NCBI RefSeq assembly: GCF_034702125.1
Contig: NC_085872.1
Coordinates: 28,056,134-28,120,133, forward strand
Length of the DNA stretch: 64,000 nt
Origin: Engraulis encrasicolus
Taxonomy: Eukaryota; Chordata; Actinopteri; Clupeiformes; Engraulidae
Reading direction: 5' to 3'
Part shown: one piece after another, positions 41,360-54,792 of the stretch
Layout of the letters: each line of letters opens with the position of its first letter
How positions within the stretch are numbered: the stretch's first letter is position 1
Translations under genes and position numbers: made by a program
The notes under the pieces: model-generated
Told to the model about the DNA's origin: nothing
The model's input: the letters and a program-made list of their open reading frames with translations, nothing else
Databases searched by the model: none

Positions 41360-42802
41360 ATGAATCGCCTAAGTTACTCGGTAGTAGCGGCGATGAGCAT
41401 TCCAGAGTGGGATGAAGCGGAGGCCGTTGTTAAAGCTTTGGCTAAGGAGTCTGAGAAGAAAGAGCAGAAGCTGATGGCCACCATGCAATCTCTCATTCAA
41501 GACATCTCCAAAGTGGAGGACGGAATCGACGCTGACCGGAAGGCCTGGGAAATAACCAAGAAAGAACTTTCCCGCACAATAGAGGCAGCAAGAGAGGATG
41601 AGATACAAAAGTGCAAACATGAGAAGAGTATCCCTTCCATGGAGGTCAACGCAGAGGCAGCGATGATAAAGGAGGAGGAAGAAATGATCGCGCGCCTGAA
41701 AAATGAGAACGCACTTCTTCAAGCAGAACTGGACAAGTTGGACGATGAGGACTATCTTGTAGCCAAACAGAGAGACCAAAGCATAAGGGACTTCTACATG
41801 CAAGAGAGAATCTGTGACCACAGGTTCAACAGAGCTCTGAATGGGTTCCTCGGATCAGCTGCAGTCAAACAGGCATTGCTGAAGCGTGTGAGGTCCCCAA
41901 GCTTGGCAGATCTTTTGAAGAAGGTAGATGAATATTATGTAGGCCTATAGCCTACTGATTTCACCCCTTTCTTTCCCTTCACAATGGTAATTTACTGATT
42001 TTTTTTAATTATTATTTTTACCTCAATTATCTTTTATTTTATATAAAAATATGATATTATTTCTATGTCATACTTCTATAGGGCCTACCTTCTACTAGTA
42101 TTGCTGACTTTTACTATTGGGCTTTTTATCTTGTATTGCTGACTTTCGTTTCTTTCTGCTGTTTGACTGCTTATTTCTATAGTTGTTTTCACATTCTACT
42201 ATTTTTTAATTCTGTACTGTAAAGTGTCTGGGTACCTTGAAAGGCGCTACAAATAAAATGTATTATTGTTATCCTGTTATTAGTCTGGTAGCCTAATATA
42301 GCCTACATATTCTGTGTCTGTCCTTCAGGTGGCTTGTGAGGAGCCAGAGGAGGAGGATCCAAGGCTTCGACTCCTCAGGGAGAGATTTGAGGCAAAAGAA
42401 AGAGAGCTTCTTGATGAAATGAGCCTACAGGAGAACTTCATAAGGGCCTTTCACCTGAGTGATACGAGAGCTCTGGAGAGGAAGATGGTCAAACAACTGG
42501 AAGAGATCAAAGCCAAAGAGTTGGAAAGAGAGGAGAAGAGAAGAAGAGAGGAGGAAAAGAGGATGAAAAAAGAGCGGTTGAAGGAGTTGGAAGCGATGGA
42601 GAAGAGGTGGAAAGAGGCAGAGAAGAAGAGTAAGAAGGAGGAGGAACTGAAGCAAAAAGAGGAGGAGAAAAGGAAAAGAGAGGAGGAGAAGAGGAAAAGA
42701 GAGGAGGAGAGGGCTCAGCGTAGAGCTCAGTCAGGGCCAAGCATATGGAGAAGATTCATCACATTCATCTCCGAGCAGATAGACATCCTCGTCTCCGAGT
42801 GA
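41360..42802 (+). CDS. Unrecognised charged coiled-coil protein
   Basis: Two coding exons, 41360-41923 and 42329-42802, join in phase 0 (AAG|GTAGAT donor, TCTGTCCTTCAG acceptor) to give 345 residues. The start may be Met1 (MNRLSYSVVAAM) or Met12 (MSIPEWDEAEAVVKALAKES). Residues 15-160 are Glu/Lys-rich heptad-like helix with Leu spacing. A less charged stretch near 165-188 includes FLGSAAVKQALLKRVRSPSL. Exon 2 begins VACEEPEEEDPRLRLLRERF, then runs through a very charged Lys/Glu/Arg helix with a short internal repeat (EEEKRKREEEKRKRE) and ends with an amphipathic SIWRRFITFISEQIDILVSE. I recognise no domain or family. A conserved frame across a proper intron, a TATA box and no stop in either exon argue for a real gene. 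Low-complexity composition makes database similarity hard to interpret. Confidence 0.75.
42252..42257 (+). other. Intronic polyadenylation signal (AATAAA) in the coiled-coil gene
   Basis: AATAAA follows GTGTCTGGGTACCTTG and AAGGCGCTAC, which resemble a retrotransposon-type 3' tail common in fish UTRs. Read-through of the exon 1 donor would add eight residues (VDEYYVGL) and stop at 41950, giving a 196-residue short form ending here. Confidence 0.4.
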
Positions 42803-42844
42803 ATCACCAGACACCAACAACACAAAATTATTCATTCAACTTGA

Positions 42845-43080
42845 TTGGACTTCAACAATTCACCAGTACAATTCACCACAGAACCCAAAGCAACCAATTC
42901 AACTAAACTGGAGTTCAATAACTCAAATCAATCAATTCAACTTCACTGGACTTCAATAACCCAAATCAGATGGCCCTCAATATCCCAGATCAATGAATTC
43001 AACTTGGTTGGACTTAAACAACCCAAATCAACCAATTAAACTTGACTTCGATAACCAAAATCTGTTTCAGTTGTTCAGAT
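42845..43080 (+). repeat. Degenerate about 45-bp repeats in coiled-coil gene 3' UTR
   Basis: Four to five imperfect copies built on AATTCAACT, TGGACTTCAATAA and CCCAAATCAA follow the stop codon. Confidence 0.6.
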
Positions 43081-43526
43081 TCAGTAGTATTATGATGATG
43101 ATGATCTGTTATATGAATCTGATAATTATGAATGTTATATTTGCATGACCAAATATCACTTTCATAAACAATTTTCACAAAAAAAGTAATGTGGTAAATA
43201 ATATGGTAAATAATATGTAATAATGGTTACATAGCCTTTTCAGTATCAGACTCAATGAATTTCTACACAAATGATGTAAGGCTTTTTGCTATACTCAGAT
43301 TTTGCTACGTATACAGTATGTTAACTGCAATGTGCAATAATGTGTATTAGGTCTTTGTCTATGTATTTTATCTATGTACGCTGTCAGACACCTTAATTTC
43401 CCTCGGGATTAATACAAGTGCTCTACTCTACTCTACTCTACTCTACTCTACTCTACAAATGGCAGCGACTGCTCAGCATGAAAGCAGAGGGAGGGAGTTG
43501 TCCACACGTCTCACCTTTAATTAGGA

Positions 43527-43690
43527 CAGTGGTTCTCAACCTTTTTTGAACCAATGCCCCCTTGACCACATCATAAGCCTCTCAACGCCCCCTTGACCTC
43601 ATCATAAGCCTGCCAATGACCCCCTTAGTATTGAAAAATAGAATAGACTAATGCCCCCCAATGGTAACTAAGCCCCCGTTGAGAAATGCT
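43527..43690. mobile_element. hAT-like MITE
   Basis: CAGTGGTTCTCAACC at the left and GTTGAGAAATGCT at the right are eroded inverted ends, with AATTAGGA / AATTTAGG flanks. CCCCTTGACC is duplicated internally. Confidence 0.55.
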
Positions 43691-43880
43691 AATTTAGGAT
43701 ATGCTTCAGCATGGGACACAGCAGACAGAGTAGAACTAAGACAAACATGGAAATCCATAAATGTAGGCTGCTGGGTGCTGGACCGAGTAAAGTAAATTAA
43801 GAGGAAGAAAAATCAAGTTCACAGCACCAGCCCCAATTACAGCTTTTTGATCATGACATTTCATGCATTTTACCCTTCAT

Positions 43881-44178
43881 GGGCAGTCATGGGTAAACGG
43901 TTAGGGCGTCAGACTTGTATCCCAAAGGTTCCCGGTTCGACTCCTGACCCGCCAGGTTGGTGGGGGGAGTAATTAACCAGTGCTCTCCCCCATCCTCCTC
44001 CATGACTGAGGTACCCTGAGCATGGTAGCGGGCCGCCGCACTGCTCCCTTGGGACGCCATTTGGGGCTTCCCCCTTGCACGGGTGAGGCATAAATGCAAT
44101 TTCGTTGTGCGCAGTGTGCAGTGAACACTTGTGTCACAATGACAGTTGGAGTTTCCCAGTTAAGCTTTCACTTCACTT
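43881..44178 (+). mobile_element. tRNA-derived SINE, family A copy 2 (most complete)
   Basis: A-box-like GGGTAAACGGTTAGGG and B box GGTTCGACTCC form a tRNA-like head. The family body follows, ending GTTGGAGTTTCCCAG and CTTTCACTTCACTTC. Confidence 0.8.
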
Positions 44179-44946
44179 CATAGATGAGGGCCGGGCTGTT
44201 GAAAATACACACAGCCATTGAAAATATGCTACCTTGCCAAAGCAATGTGATTGTCAATGTATGTAAGTTATTGTTAGGTGTGACTGTTCAGTTGCTGTGT
44301 TACATTGTGATTCAGCTACTCGGGCACGATCAAACACATTTTTTTTGTTCTTTCACCTTGTGGCTTGCTGGTATTAATTTCATGCAAGGCTACTTTTAAC
44401 CTGGCTATCATCCATAGATATGCACATCCAGAAAATGTCATGAATTCCTTGACCAGACCCCCCCACACTCCAGTCCACCCCCATCCTGCTTCCTCTGGCC
44501 CTCCCCGAAGTGCTCCCACAACCTGCGTATGTGTGGAGCAGCGCATTCACACAGGATCATGTTTCCAGCACGGTCATAGCATCTGGCTTCCCCTTGTACC
44601 CACTTGGCCCACCGACAGACACTCAAATTGTACCACCTCAGGGAAAACTGCCCGTGCAGCATGCACCCGCTGCTGGTGAACTCATGTACCCAACCCATCC
44701 CAACACAACCCCACACCTCCACCACTGGCACCCTCTTGTCCTCCACCGTGCCTAAACATGGCGGTGTGTCATGCGGCATTCACGAGCGGGACGCAGACCG
44801 TTCTGCGTCTCCAGTTTGAGGCACAGTTTCCTGCTGGATCATGGAGACAACCCCCCCTCACCAAGAACACATGCCAGGGGTGTTCTCTGACCACTTCTGT
44901 GTACTGATTATGATTGTTTGTATTGTACTTGAATTCAATTAACTTC

Positions 44947-45129
44947 TTAACCCCTTAGCGCAGAGCCTATGTTTGAACCTTACTGTCACCAAAATTGTAA
45001 TGGCTTTGTCTTTATCTGTTACCAAAGGCTCTCGGTACTGTTATAGCAATGTTGTTATAATTTAGTTGACTATTTTCAGCAAATAGTGAATAGGCCCGCC
45101 GCCAGCGACCCCATCTGCAGTAAGAGGCT
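44947..45129. mobile_element. Repeat family C, copy 3
   Basis: TTAACCCCTTAGCGCAGAGC through CATCTGCAGTAAGAGGC, the same order as the two ankh copies. Confidence 0.7.
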
Positions 45130-46549
45130 CCAATAAGATAGCTTGTTTTTTTTTTTACAGTCAAGACTGTAATTTAAGTGTATGAAAGTCATATCAGGCA
45201 ATAAATTACTGAACAGACGGGTCTGTTAATGATCTGATAACCTGAGAATATGCAGTGCCCACTCAGGTTACAGCGATACTGCATGTGAGAAACATGGCTG
45301 TATTTATCAGAGCTGCTTAAGATGGCCAAAGGTCACAGGCCATTTTACATAGGCCACGGCTATTCTGAGGTACAATATGTCACAAAATCACACCTGTTTG
45401 TCTATAAAAGAACACAAATGCCGTAACGTGAAATCCATGAAACACAGAGGAGTGAACAACGTCACATAACATTTGTGTGATGCATTACCGTAAAATATCT
45501 TTGCATTCTTCTACAAACTATACATAAAACAAAACAATAACAAATCACACTCATATGTATGGTTATGTTTAGTGATCTCTACAGATTATAACTGTGCATT
45601 AGCACCTCTTCCTGCACTGCAGAATTCATAGAGACCACATTGGTAAATTGAGCCATTTGCTCCATGAGAACTTGTCCCAGATATATCCGAGACTTCATAC
45701 CGTCATCAACACCTTAAAAAAAAACATGAAGAACTTCCATCTGTTCAAGACCAAGACTGTTCAATCTGCACTGGGCATAATGGAATTATGCTATAGACTC
45801 AAACCAACATGGAACCAAGTGCTCAAAAAGGCCCATGTGTACAGGTCAGTGTGCACAGTCTTTTTTGAGGTTTAAATAAGCCTAAAACACCCATCTAGTT
45901 AGTAGTACAACTAAATGTTAAAGTAACACTGCAAAATTTACTGTGTAGGCCAAAGAACATCACTGTAGGCCTACCGATGAATGCGCTGCCATGCTCTGAT
46001 AATGCCTGTGATTCCAACCACAACTGGCTGTGAGCAAACAACCTGACAGCACCTCTGATGGTATATATAGTGTACGACACGGTGCTACATTTGGCATCAG
46101 AGTCAGGTGAGAACCGCCACTGGTGTAACCTGTTTCAGGCAGCAAGACACATTCCCTCGCAACATACAGCTGAAATACTGTTGGGGAGAAAGAGACACAT
46201 TGTTGTTTTAACTGGGAATGGGGATTGAAAGGGTTGCTCAGTTAACATCAATTAGCCAAATATACAGGTTCACTTGGACATGATTTCAACAGCTCAAATG
46301 GTAGGTGTATTCTTCATCATCTTCCGCAGTGCTTTCCTGTCTATAGTGCTTACAATGGGACAGGTCTTGGGACCTAATCAAATAATTCAAAGGGAATTGA
46401 AAACTTTATGTAATAACTATGGTAACGATTCCCTTTGCCTCTTTCATTCTGAGTGACTCAGCCTCTCTTTGATGGCTTTATACCTGAACATTCATGTTGT
46501 CACTCAATAGAATTAATTTTGAAATGTTCTTCCTTTTGCATTTCACAGG

Positions 46550-46775
46550 TAGGCCTACTGTCCCAACTTATTTGAGACATGTTGCAGTTATCAGATTTGA
46601 AATGAGATATGTCCCCCAAAACAATATTTTTCTCTCGGTTTTTAGCCGTTAATATGCTGTCTTTACACTATTCTCCAATGACTGGATTGAATGTTTTGAA
46701 AATTATATTATTTTGATTTTATTCAGTTTTCCAAGTGTCCCAACTTCATGGGAGCTGGAGTTTGTAGGCCTATGC
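46550..46775. mobile_element. DNA-transposon terminal fragment (Tc1-like)
   Basis: CTGTCCCAACTTATTTGAGA through GTGTCCCAACTTCATGGGAG matches the order of a widespread fish Tc1-like 3' terminal region. The transposase part is absent. Confidence 0.5.
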
Positions 46776-47261
46776 TATGAGTATGAACATGACTTCTATT
46801 AAACATAAGAAGGAACCTGTTATTGACAAATAGGTTTGGATTGAGCTGTGATAGATGAATAAGTGCTGCCATTGTCCTTGAACAAAAAACAAAGGAAATG
46901 AAAATGAAAATGAAAAAGTCTCAGCAGTAGTGGATGGGTCTCCTGCAGTTCATCCCATTCCTGACACATCACATCACAGGAAGCAAAGGGGAGGAGAGTT
47001 GGCCCACACAGCTTTGACCCTGGGCTCCTGGAGGTGCTCTGACTGCCAGAGCCATGGTGTGACAGTTCCACGACCATGTCACTCCATCACATGCCATGGG
47101 CCTTCTGGAGGCGTTAATCTCGGGGTGTAGAGTCGTGAACCACCAGGAGCCAGAGACACAATCAACTGCCATATTAGCCTAATAAATTAAATAAACTTGC
47201 ATATAGTGCAGAAAATATTTATTTGCATAGCGAGGCAAACCCATTCTCCATCCTCACAATG

Positions 47262-47495
47262 AAAGGTACCCCCCGCCATCCTCCTCCATGACTGAGCATG
47301 TACCCTGAGCATGGTACAGTACTGCCGCACTGCTCCCTCGGGGCACCATTGAGGGCTGCCCCATGTGCACGGTTGAGGCATAAAGGCAATTTCGTTGTGT
47401 GCAATGTGCAGTGTTTACTTGTGTGCTGTGGAGTACTGTGTCACAATGACAATGGGAGTTGGAGTTTCCCAATGGGCTTTCACTCACTTCACTCA
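47262..47495 (+). mobile_element. tRNA-derived SINE, family A copy 3 (5' truncated)
   Basis: Begins in the CCATCCTCCTCCATGACTGA block, lacks the tRNA-like head, and keeps the rest of the body to CTTTCACTCACTTC. Confidence 0.75.
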
Positions 47496-48066
47496 CTCAC
47501 CTTTCAATCACTGGACATTGTTGGTGCCTAACAAAACTGTATAAAGTTATAAAAAAGTATGGCCTGCCAGGCTATAATACTTTGTAAAAGTATGGCCTGT
47601 CATCTCATTGATATGGATGGAATTGAGAGCTTTTCTCCTGTGTCATGTTGAACCATGTGCTATAGCCTTCTCTCTTGAGTCAAATTTCTGTGTCACATGC
47701 GAACGTAAGAGTGGAGTTGCTACGTTTGCATGAGACATTTAATTCAGAATTAACTCACTTTAATTCTGAATAAAGCTTAATTCTGCTTTGTAAACGTCAT
47801 GTAAACACACAACATCACAATTTGGAATTAAATGAAAGATCAAACTAAACTCGACGGAACTTTTAATAATTAATTAATAATTAATTAATAACTAATTAAT
47901 AATTCAGAATTAGAAATGTCATGTAAACATAGCCAGTGGAGTTAAATCCAAGTATGGCATGCAGGCTCTAGCCAAAGCACTATACTGTTAATTGCAAATG
48001 AAACCTTTGGTTGGCCCATGGTGCTTGTGCACCTGACTGAGCACCTGAGTTTGTGCTGCTTGGAAT

Positions 48067-48126
48067 GTTTGTTTGTTTGTTTGTTTGTTTGTTTGTTTGT
48101 TTGTTTGTTTGTTTGTTTGTTTGTTT
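48067..48126. repeat. (TTTG)n microsatellite
   Basis: About 15 tandem GTTT units. Confidence 0.97.
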
Positions 48127-49050
48127 AATCCTGTGTTGCCTCTCTTTGCATCCTCATGCAAAGGTGTCTCATGACCTCTCTCTCTCCCATATCAATGGTA
48201 GCATGCTTTTTGATGTAATTACATGATGTAACTACATGGTCTTAATAGTTTATACACCAGATTTTCCACTGTACCTAATGACACCGTAAGAGTACTTCTA
48301 CGTTATATACACACACCTCTCTGTTCTGAGGTCAAACAAAATGCCCCATGTCTAAACATCAGGCTACAGTGTTGCTATACTGTACAAAGTCAGCAGAGGG
48401 CGCTATTGTAACGACACAGTCAGAGCCGCACACAAGTCTGTCTGGGTACAGCCAACTGACTCCTTGGTTCGTCCGTCTGAACAGCATAATATTATATCTT
48501 TTTTTGCAATTGAAGTTGTCTTAGTGTCACTGAGTGTGAATTGGGTGTCACATAAATTCATTTTGAATGGTGGCAATGGCAATGACATTTGCATATTTTA
48601 CACATGTTATTGCAGTGTAAGCACAGCCTATTTGAACTTTCCCGGGAAGTCAGGTCAAACTGACAGTTTTGGCATTAGTGTATGGGAATTGGGAAATGTC
48701 CATATTTATTTCACCTAGGGTGTGTTTGTAACATCGAATGTGCGTAGATTGAATCTCCCGACCCCATCATCTCTGCGCCAGACGGGCAGTACAGCAGTAA
48801 CCTACTACTAGCAGTAGTAGTAGAGCTCTGTTGGATCCAATGCGTTTTACTATAGCCCCGCCCACCAGTCCAAGCACGCCTTAATTGTTGCGCCGCCACT
48901 TCAAGTAGTCCTCTGTTGAAGACTATTTTTCTAAAAACATAAACATCCAAATGTTTTGTAAATGTGCTTATTCATTTATTGTTTCAATTCATTATTATTT
49001 AAGGTAAGTAAAATGTATAATATGCGTCGAATAACAACGTCAGAATTCAT

Positions 49051-49058
49051 GGCGGGAA
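49051..49058 (+). promoter_or_regulatory. E2F-like site upstream of myc
   Basis: GGCGGGAA fits the E2F consensus and lies about 280 bases before the proposed exon 1 donor. Vertebrate MYC promoters are known E2F targets. No TATA box was identified with confidence. Confidence 0.4.
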
Positions 49059-49249
49059 CCACAGCGGATTGATATCTGAGTCTAAAAAAAACAATCTGTA
49101 GTATTAAAACCCGCGGGAGCAGCTGAATCTAGAAAATTGTTGCGGTAGGCTTGAAAAGTGGAGACACACACGTCTGAGCTCATGCCGCCTGAAATGCAGT
49201 TAAACGTTTGAACCGCTCCAGTCAACTCCCACTTTGGAATATCACTTTC

Positions 49250-49327
49250 ACTTTACTACAGCAAGACTTTGAGTCGTTGACTTGACTTATTTTGACCATT
49301 TTCTCAACGTCTGTATATTGATTTTTG
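49250..49327 (+). other. myc non-coding exon 1 (3' part)
   Basis: A strong donor GTAAGT begins at 49328, and the coding exon acceptor (TTACTTGCAG) is at 49724-49733, two bases before the ATG. This matches the conserved MYC layout of a non-coding first exon. The 5' boundary is unknown. Confidence 0.5.
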
Positions 49328-49711
49328 GTAAGTATTGCTGCGTTTATTTCCATCCATTAGGCTCATTAACTTTACCAAGTAGGCTATGTATACTGTCTTG
49401 ATTATAGCCATGTACGCACATTGCTGGTACTTAGTAGATTATACAAACATTTAACATGCTTAGTAAATAGTGTATTTCGGTGGTGGGGTGGTAGCACTAT
49501 CCCTGGGCAGTCCATGCGTAGCCTGCATGATGATACTTGCATTTAAATGCCGGTGCAGGCTTGCACTGACAGTTAATGTTAGCGTGAGTTTCTGGACCGC
49601 AATTTCAGTGACCACCTCATACCGACGATTTATGAACACTGTCATCCATGTGTTTAAGCATGCCACTTGTACAGGATACACCAAGCAACAAAAACTTAGC
49701 TCAGATTTTAA

Positions 49712-51311
<1,600 letters not shown>

Positions 51312-52040
51312 TATGAACTATGAGAGACTTGATGCTTTGCACCTCTCCCGCCTGAATAGGCTAAAGACTGTTCCTTGAGACCACTTTGGACATTGAAGCA
51401 ATCAGATCACGTTGAACACAGTCTCACTGCCTCATTTACATGGCCTACTGGAAGTTTTTCACTTTGGTTTATTTTGTATTTATTTTTTTTAATGTACAAT
51501 GGCAGACAAACTGACTACAACCCTAAATTAATATTGTGTTTTGTAATATTTGTACATATTTGCGCAGATGTATTTCAGATGTTGTCTTCATTTTGAATTG
51601 TAAAATGTATACAGGTGTAAGTACTCATATAACACAAAATATCTGTCCCTCTATAACACAGTTGTACTGGCTGGATTTCCCTGTTCTGAGGTTGTTGTTT
51701 TTTTGCATGCGGTGAACATGGTCCACCGTTTTGCATTCCAAATGCAGCCGAATGGCCTCTCAGGGGTATTTCACACGGCCTACTGGAAGTTGATCACTTT
51801 GGTTTATTTTGTAATTCATTTTTATCATACAATGGCAAGCAAACTTGCAACCGCCCTAAATTAATATTGTGTTTTGTAATATTTGTACATATTTGCTCAG
51901 ATGTATTTCAGATGTTGTATTGATTCTGAATCATAAAATGCATTTGTTTATACATTTTGTTTGACTTGTTCTTGCCATAGCACTTGTTAGTAACACAAGT
52001 TGTTACCGTATATTAAAACTTTTCACCAATTTCTAATATG
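51312..52040 (+). other. myc 3' UTR with an internal tandem duplication
   Basis: AT-rich sequence contains two related segments, about 51439-51608 and 51775-51940. Each has CCTAAATTAATATTGTGTTT and a perfect Pumilio-type TGTACATA (51551-51558 and 51884-51891). A candidate ATTAAA signal is at 52012-52017. Confidence 0.7.
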
Positions 52041-53139
52041 ACTGAAGTTTATAGGGTCATAGAATGTTACACACATTTCCAAGAGCTGAACTTGGTTAAT
52101 CTGGCTGTGTAAGGTGCTAGGCTATCCTTACCAAGTGTTTGAGACAACAGGTAGCCTGCAATCTATCGTCCCTTGCACCTGGCCATTGCTGGCAGAAAAA
52201 GGTGTGCCTGAACTGGCCCTAGACTAGTACAGTTGACTGAAGTAGCTGTCTAAACAGTCTGTTACATTAAACAAAATGCAGCCCACTTTGGGTCCATTGC
52301 CCTTATAGCAGTGGTCTTTATTTTAGGGCCTAAGTATTCAGACCACCAAGTTTTCTGTGGAAAGCAGAGACAAATTAACTTTACTCCCAATGTGTCTACT
52401 TCCTTCTAGTGTGCTTCCTCAGCTTTATTGATTTACGATTTGTCATGAGTAAAAGCTGTGACTTCACAGGACTAAATAATCCCAAAACAAATGCATGACT
52501 TGGATTTCTTTTTTTGATCTTTTCATTGGTGAAGTTTTGCTCTTGGTCTCTGATGTAGTTTCACTGGCATTTTTCTATAGAGGGTAGTTGGCTGAAGGCA
52601 GTGGACCTCTGCTTATTCATGCAGACAACCAGGCCTCTTCACTCTATGTGAAAACACTCAACACTCAATATGTTAGTACCGATTAAGACTTGGTCAATAC
52701 ATTTTTGGAAACAATAAGGTTAAAGAAAGAGGCTGCGCAAAAAGGGGTTAAACATCATCGGCTTGCATGGAGACAAGTGGTGTGACCAATCAACCGGTAC
52801 CTAGATGCATCTGAAACAGACATTTGTCCATTCTGAACATCAATGAATTTCAGCAAACTGGATATAGGCAGAGCATATGCAGTCAGGATCCCACATGCCC
52901 TGTATAAGTCTACATCTAATTGGTGCACTTCCAGGTCAGGTAAAGGCCTCTGTAGGCGACCATATCACCATATCTACAGCCTGTCACCCAGGGCCACTGA
53001 CAGCTTTTGGCATTTGAAAGGCCAAGTCATCTGAAAGCCCGCCGCCCCCCCCAATACATGCAATGTCATAGGGAGCCAATTACTACCTACCTCTTTAGTC
53101 CTTGCTGTATTTAGAGCAGAAGTTAAGCCACTTCTTTTT

Positions 53140-53310
53140 TTTGTCTTTTATTAATTTATTTATGACAGGCCAGTGAGAGATTGGACAGGAAATGAGTGGA
53201 GAGAGAGAGATGGGGAAGGTTCAGCAAAGGACCCGGGCCAGAATCAAACCCTGGTCGCTAGCATAGCAGCCCAGTGCCCTACTGTTAGAGCCACGGTACG
53301 CTAGGGCCGA
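53140..53310 (-). mobile_element. tRNA-derived SINE, family B, minus orientation
   Basis: GGACAGGAAATGAGTGGAGA, then CCAGAATCAAACCCTGGTCG and CCCTACTGTTAGAGCCACGG reproduce the family B order in reverse. Confidence 0.7.
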
Positions 53311-53711
53311 AGTTAGGTCACTTCTGTGGTGCAAGTCAAAGTCCAAGAGTCTGCTCTGACTACATGCACATGAATCTGCCTCGTCTATTTCTACTAAAGG
53401 TTGTAAGAGCATAATTAAGTAACCATTATAATACACTACACTACACTTGTTCAATAAAGCACTGATTCTATTTTATTGAACAGTCGCATGCAAACAAGCA
53501 GAACATTCTGCCACCAGGCTACTTCACCCACGTGTCTCCTCATTTAAGTTTTATTTTTATTGTATAAGACACACAGTTAATGAAAGTAATCACATCAGAA
53601 CTTGTTACAGCTGGAAAAGGCTGGGAACTTTAAGGGGGGGAAAACACAATATTGGGATACAATTAAGACTAAATACTGTTCCGTTAATATTCATTTAATA
53701 ATTAATAACAT

Positions 53712-53880
53712 AAGGCCCTGCTGTGGCCTAACGGTAGGGCACTGGGTTACTACGCTGGCAACCCAGGTCCGATTCCAGCCCGGGTCATTTGCCAATCTTT
53801 CCCCGTCTCTCTCCCCCCACTCATTTCCTGTCTTTCCTCCACTGTTCGGTCAAAAAAGGCAAAAAAGCCCTAAGATCTAT
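53712..53880 (+). mobile_element. tRNA-derived SINE, family B, plus orientation
   Basis: A-box-like TGGCCTAACGGTAGGG and B-box-like GGTCCGATTCC head a body ending TCATTTCCTGTC and an (AAT)n tail near 53884-53900. Confidence 0.75.
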
Positions 53881-53940
53881 TTATAATAATAATAATAACA
53901 ACAACAAAATGTCTGAAAATGTGTACATCTTCAATAAACC

Positions 53941-54204
53941 TCAATGTCCTATCGGCACTAGAGATGTTGAATCTGTTCCTGTGGAGGGATCTGGTTCACT
54001 GGCACAATACGAAGTAGGGAAAGATCGTTTCAGTGAAAGTGTGTGAGTTGCATTTTCAGGGTTTGTGAATGACATGGTCTCCTCCCAGTCCAGTTTCACT
54101 CTGATACTCTTGGACTCCGACTCCTCTGTGAGGGCAAAGTTTTCTGTGACTGGAGAAGCAGCTGTAATAACTAGGCTATATTCACCAGAATCATACCTTA
54201 TTAG
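53941..54204 (-). pseudogene. Decayed Ig-like domain reading frame
   Basis: An 87-codon minus-strand frame has no suitable start. It opens LIRYDSGEYSLVITAASPVT, the D-x-G-x-Y motif of an immunoglobulin-type E-F strand but lacking the usual cysteine, as in CD2/SLAM-like domains. The rest is hydrophilic and ends SLVPIGH before a TGA. Immediately upstream, a different frame (GTKVALKIATIN) would continue the same fold if one base were missing, suggesting a frameshift. No transmembrane segment is seen. It could instead be the last exon of a real gene with unseen upstream exons. Assignment is tentative. Confidence 0.3.
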
Positions 54205-54743
54205 TTAATAGTGGCAATTTTCAGTGCCACTTTAGTCCCAGTTCCCTGTCAAAGTCAAAGTTCTCTGTTTGGCATTTGTGCACAAGCTAGTAGTCCAGGC
54301 ACATTGGAACTCGTGTGCAGGCCATCTGAGTCAATAAATAAGAAATACATTAAAACGTGATCCAAGGCAGATACAGAAAACATCACAATGTCAGATCTTT
54401 TAATTAGCCATCAGTGTTACTGCATCAGGGAAAACGCTGTTTGAAACCCTTGCTTTGAGATACTGTTACTACCATTCACCACCTCCACATCCCAACAGTG
54501 TGTCCATGTGGTGCCCAGACCCAAGTTTGGCCACATCTGCAGTAGGCTGAAGTCCTTCATCTTCTTCTCACAGGCTTTGTACTTCAAGTGGCCACACTGA
54601 TCAGAGCTCCTTAAAAACAGATCTCCTGGTGTCAAACATGTCAAACATCACTCCTAGTAGCCAATAGGCCTACAACGCACACTGACACCACACCATCACT
54701 CAAGTTCATGCAGAGAGCATGGCACAGAGGAGCAGACGGCTCG

Positions 54744-54792
54744 TGACGTCAGAGTCTAGATCTGACACGAAATGCTCTACGATGCGCATGCC
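54744..54792. promoter_or_regulatory. CRE and NRF1-like sites of an unassigned promoter
   Basis: A perfect palindromic cAMP response element TGACGTCA (54744-54751) is followed by an NRF1-like TGCGCATGCC (54783-54792). Such pairs mark TATA-less promoters. A candidate first exon to 54931 with a donor (AAAATG|GTAGGG) lies just downstream. Confidence 0.45.

Larger units (their letters stand above)
42803..49000. other. Spacer between the coiled-coil gene and myc
   Basis: No gene is supported. The stretch contains SINE A copies, repeat family C copy 3, hAT and Tc1 relics, a (CTCTA)n run near 43421-43456 and a (TTTG)n run near 48067-48126. GC-rich opposing frames at 44365-44819 have no recognisable product. 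Confidence 0.5.

Noticed and set aside
41369..41821. 150-codon minus-strand frame opposite the coiled-coil gene
   Set aside because: Shadow of the plus-strand exon; the plus frame has the TATA box, intron and coding character.
43881..43960. tRNA gene-like A and B boxes
   Set aside because: The tRNA-like head is fused to a SINE body shared by several copies, and no full cloverleaf was apparent.
44365..44819. Overlapping GC-rich frames on both strands
   Set aside because: No family resemblance, no splice support, and both strands are open simply from base composition.
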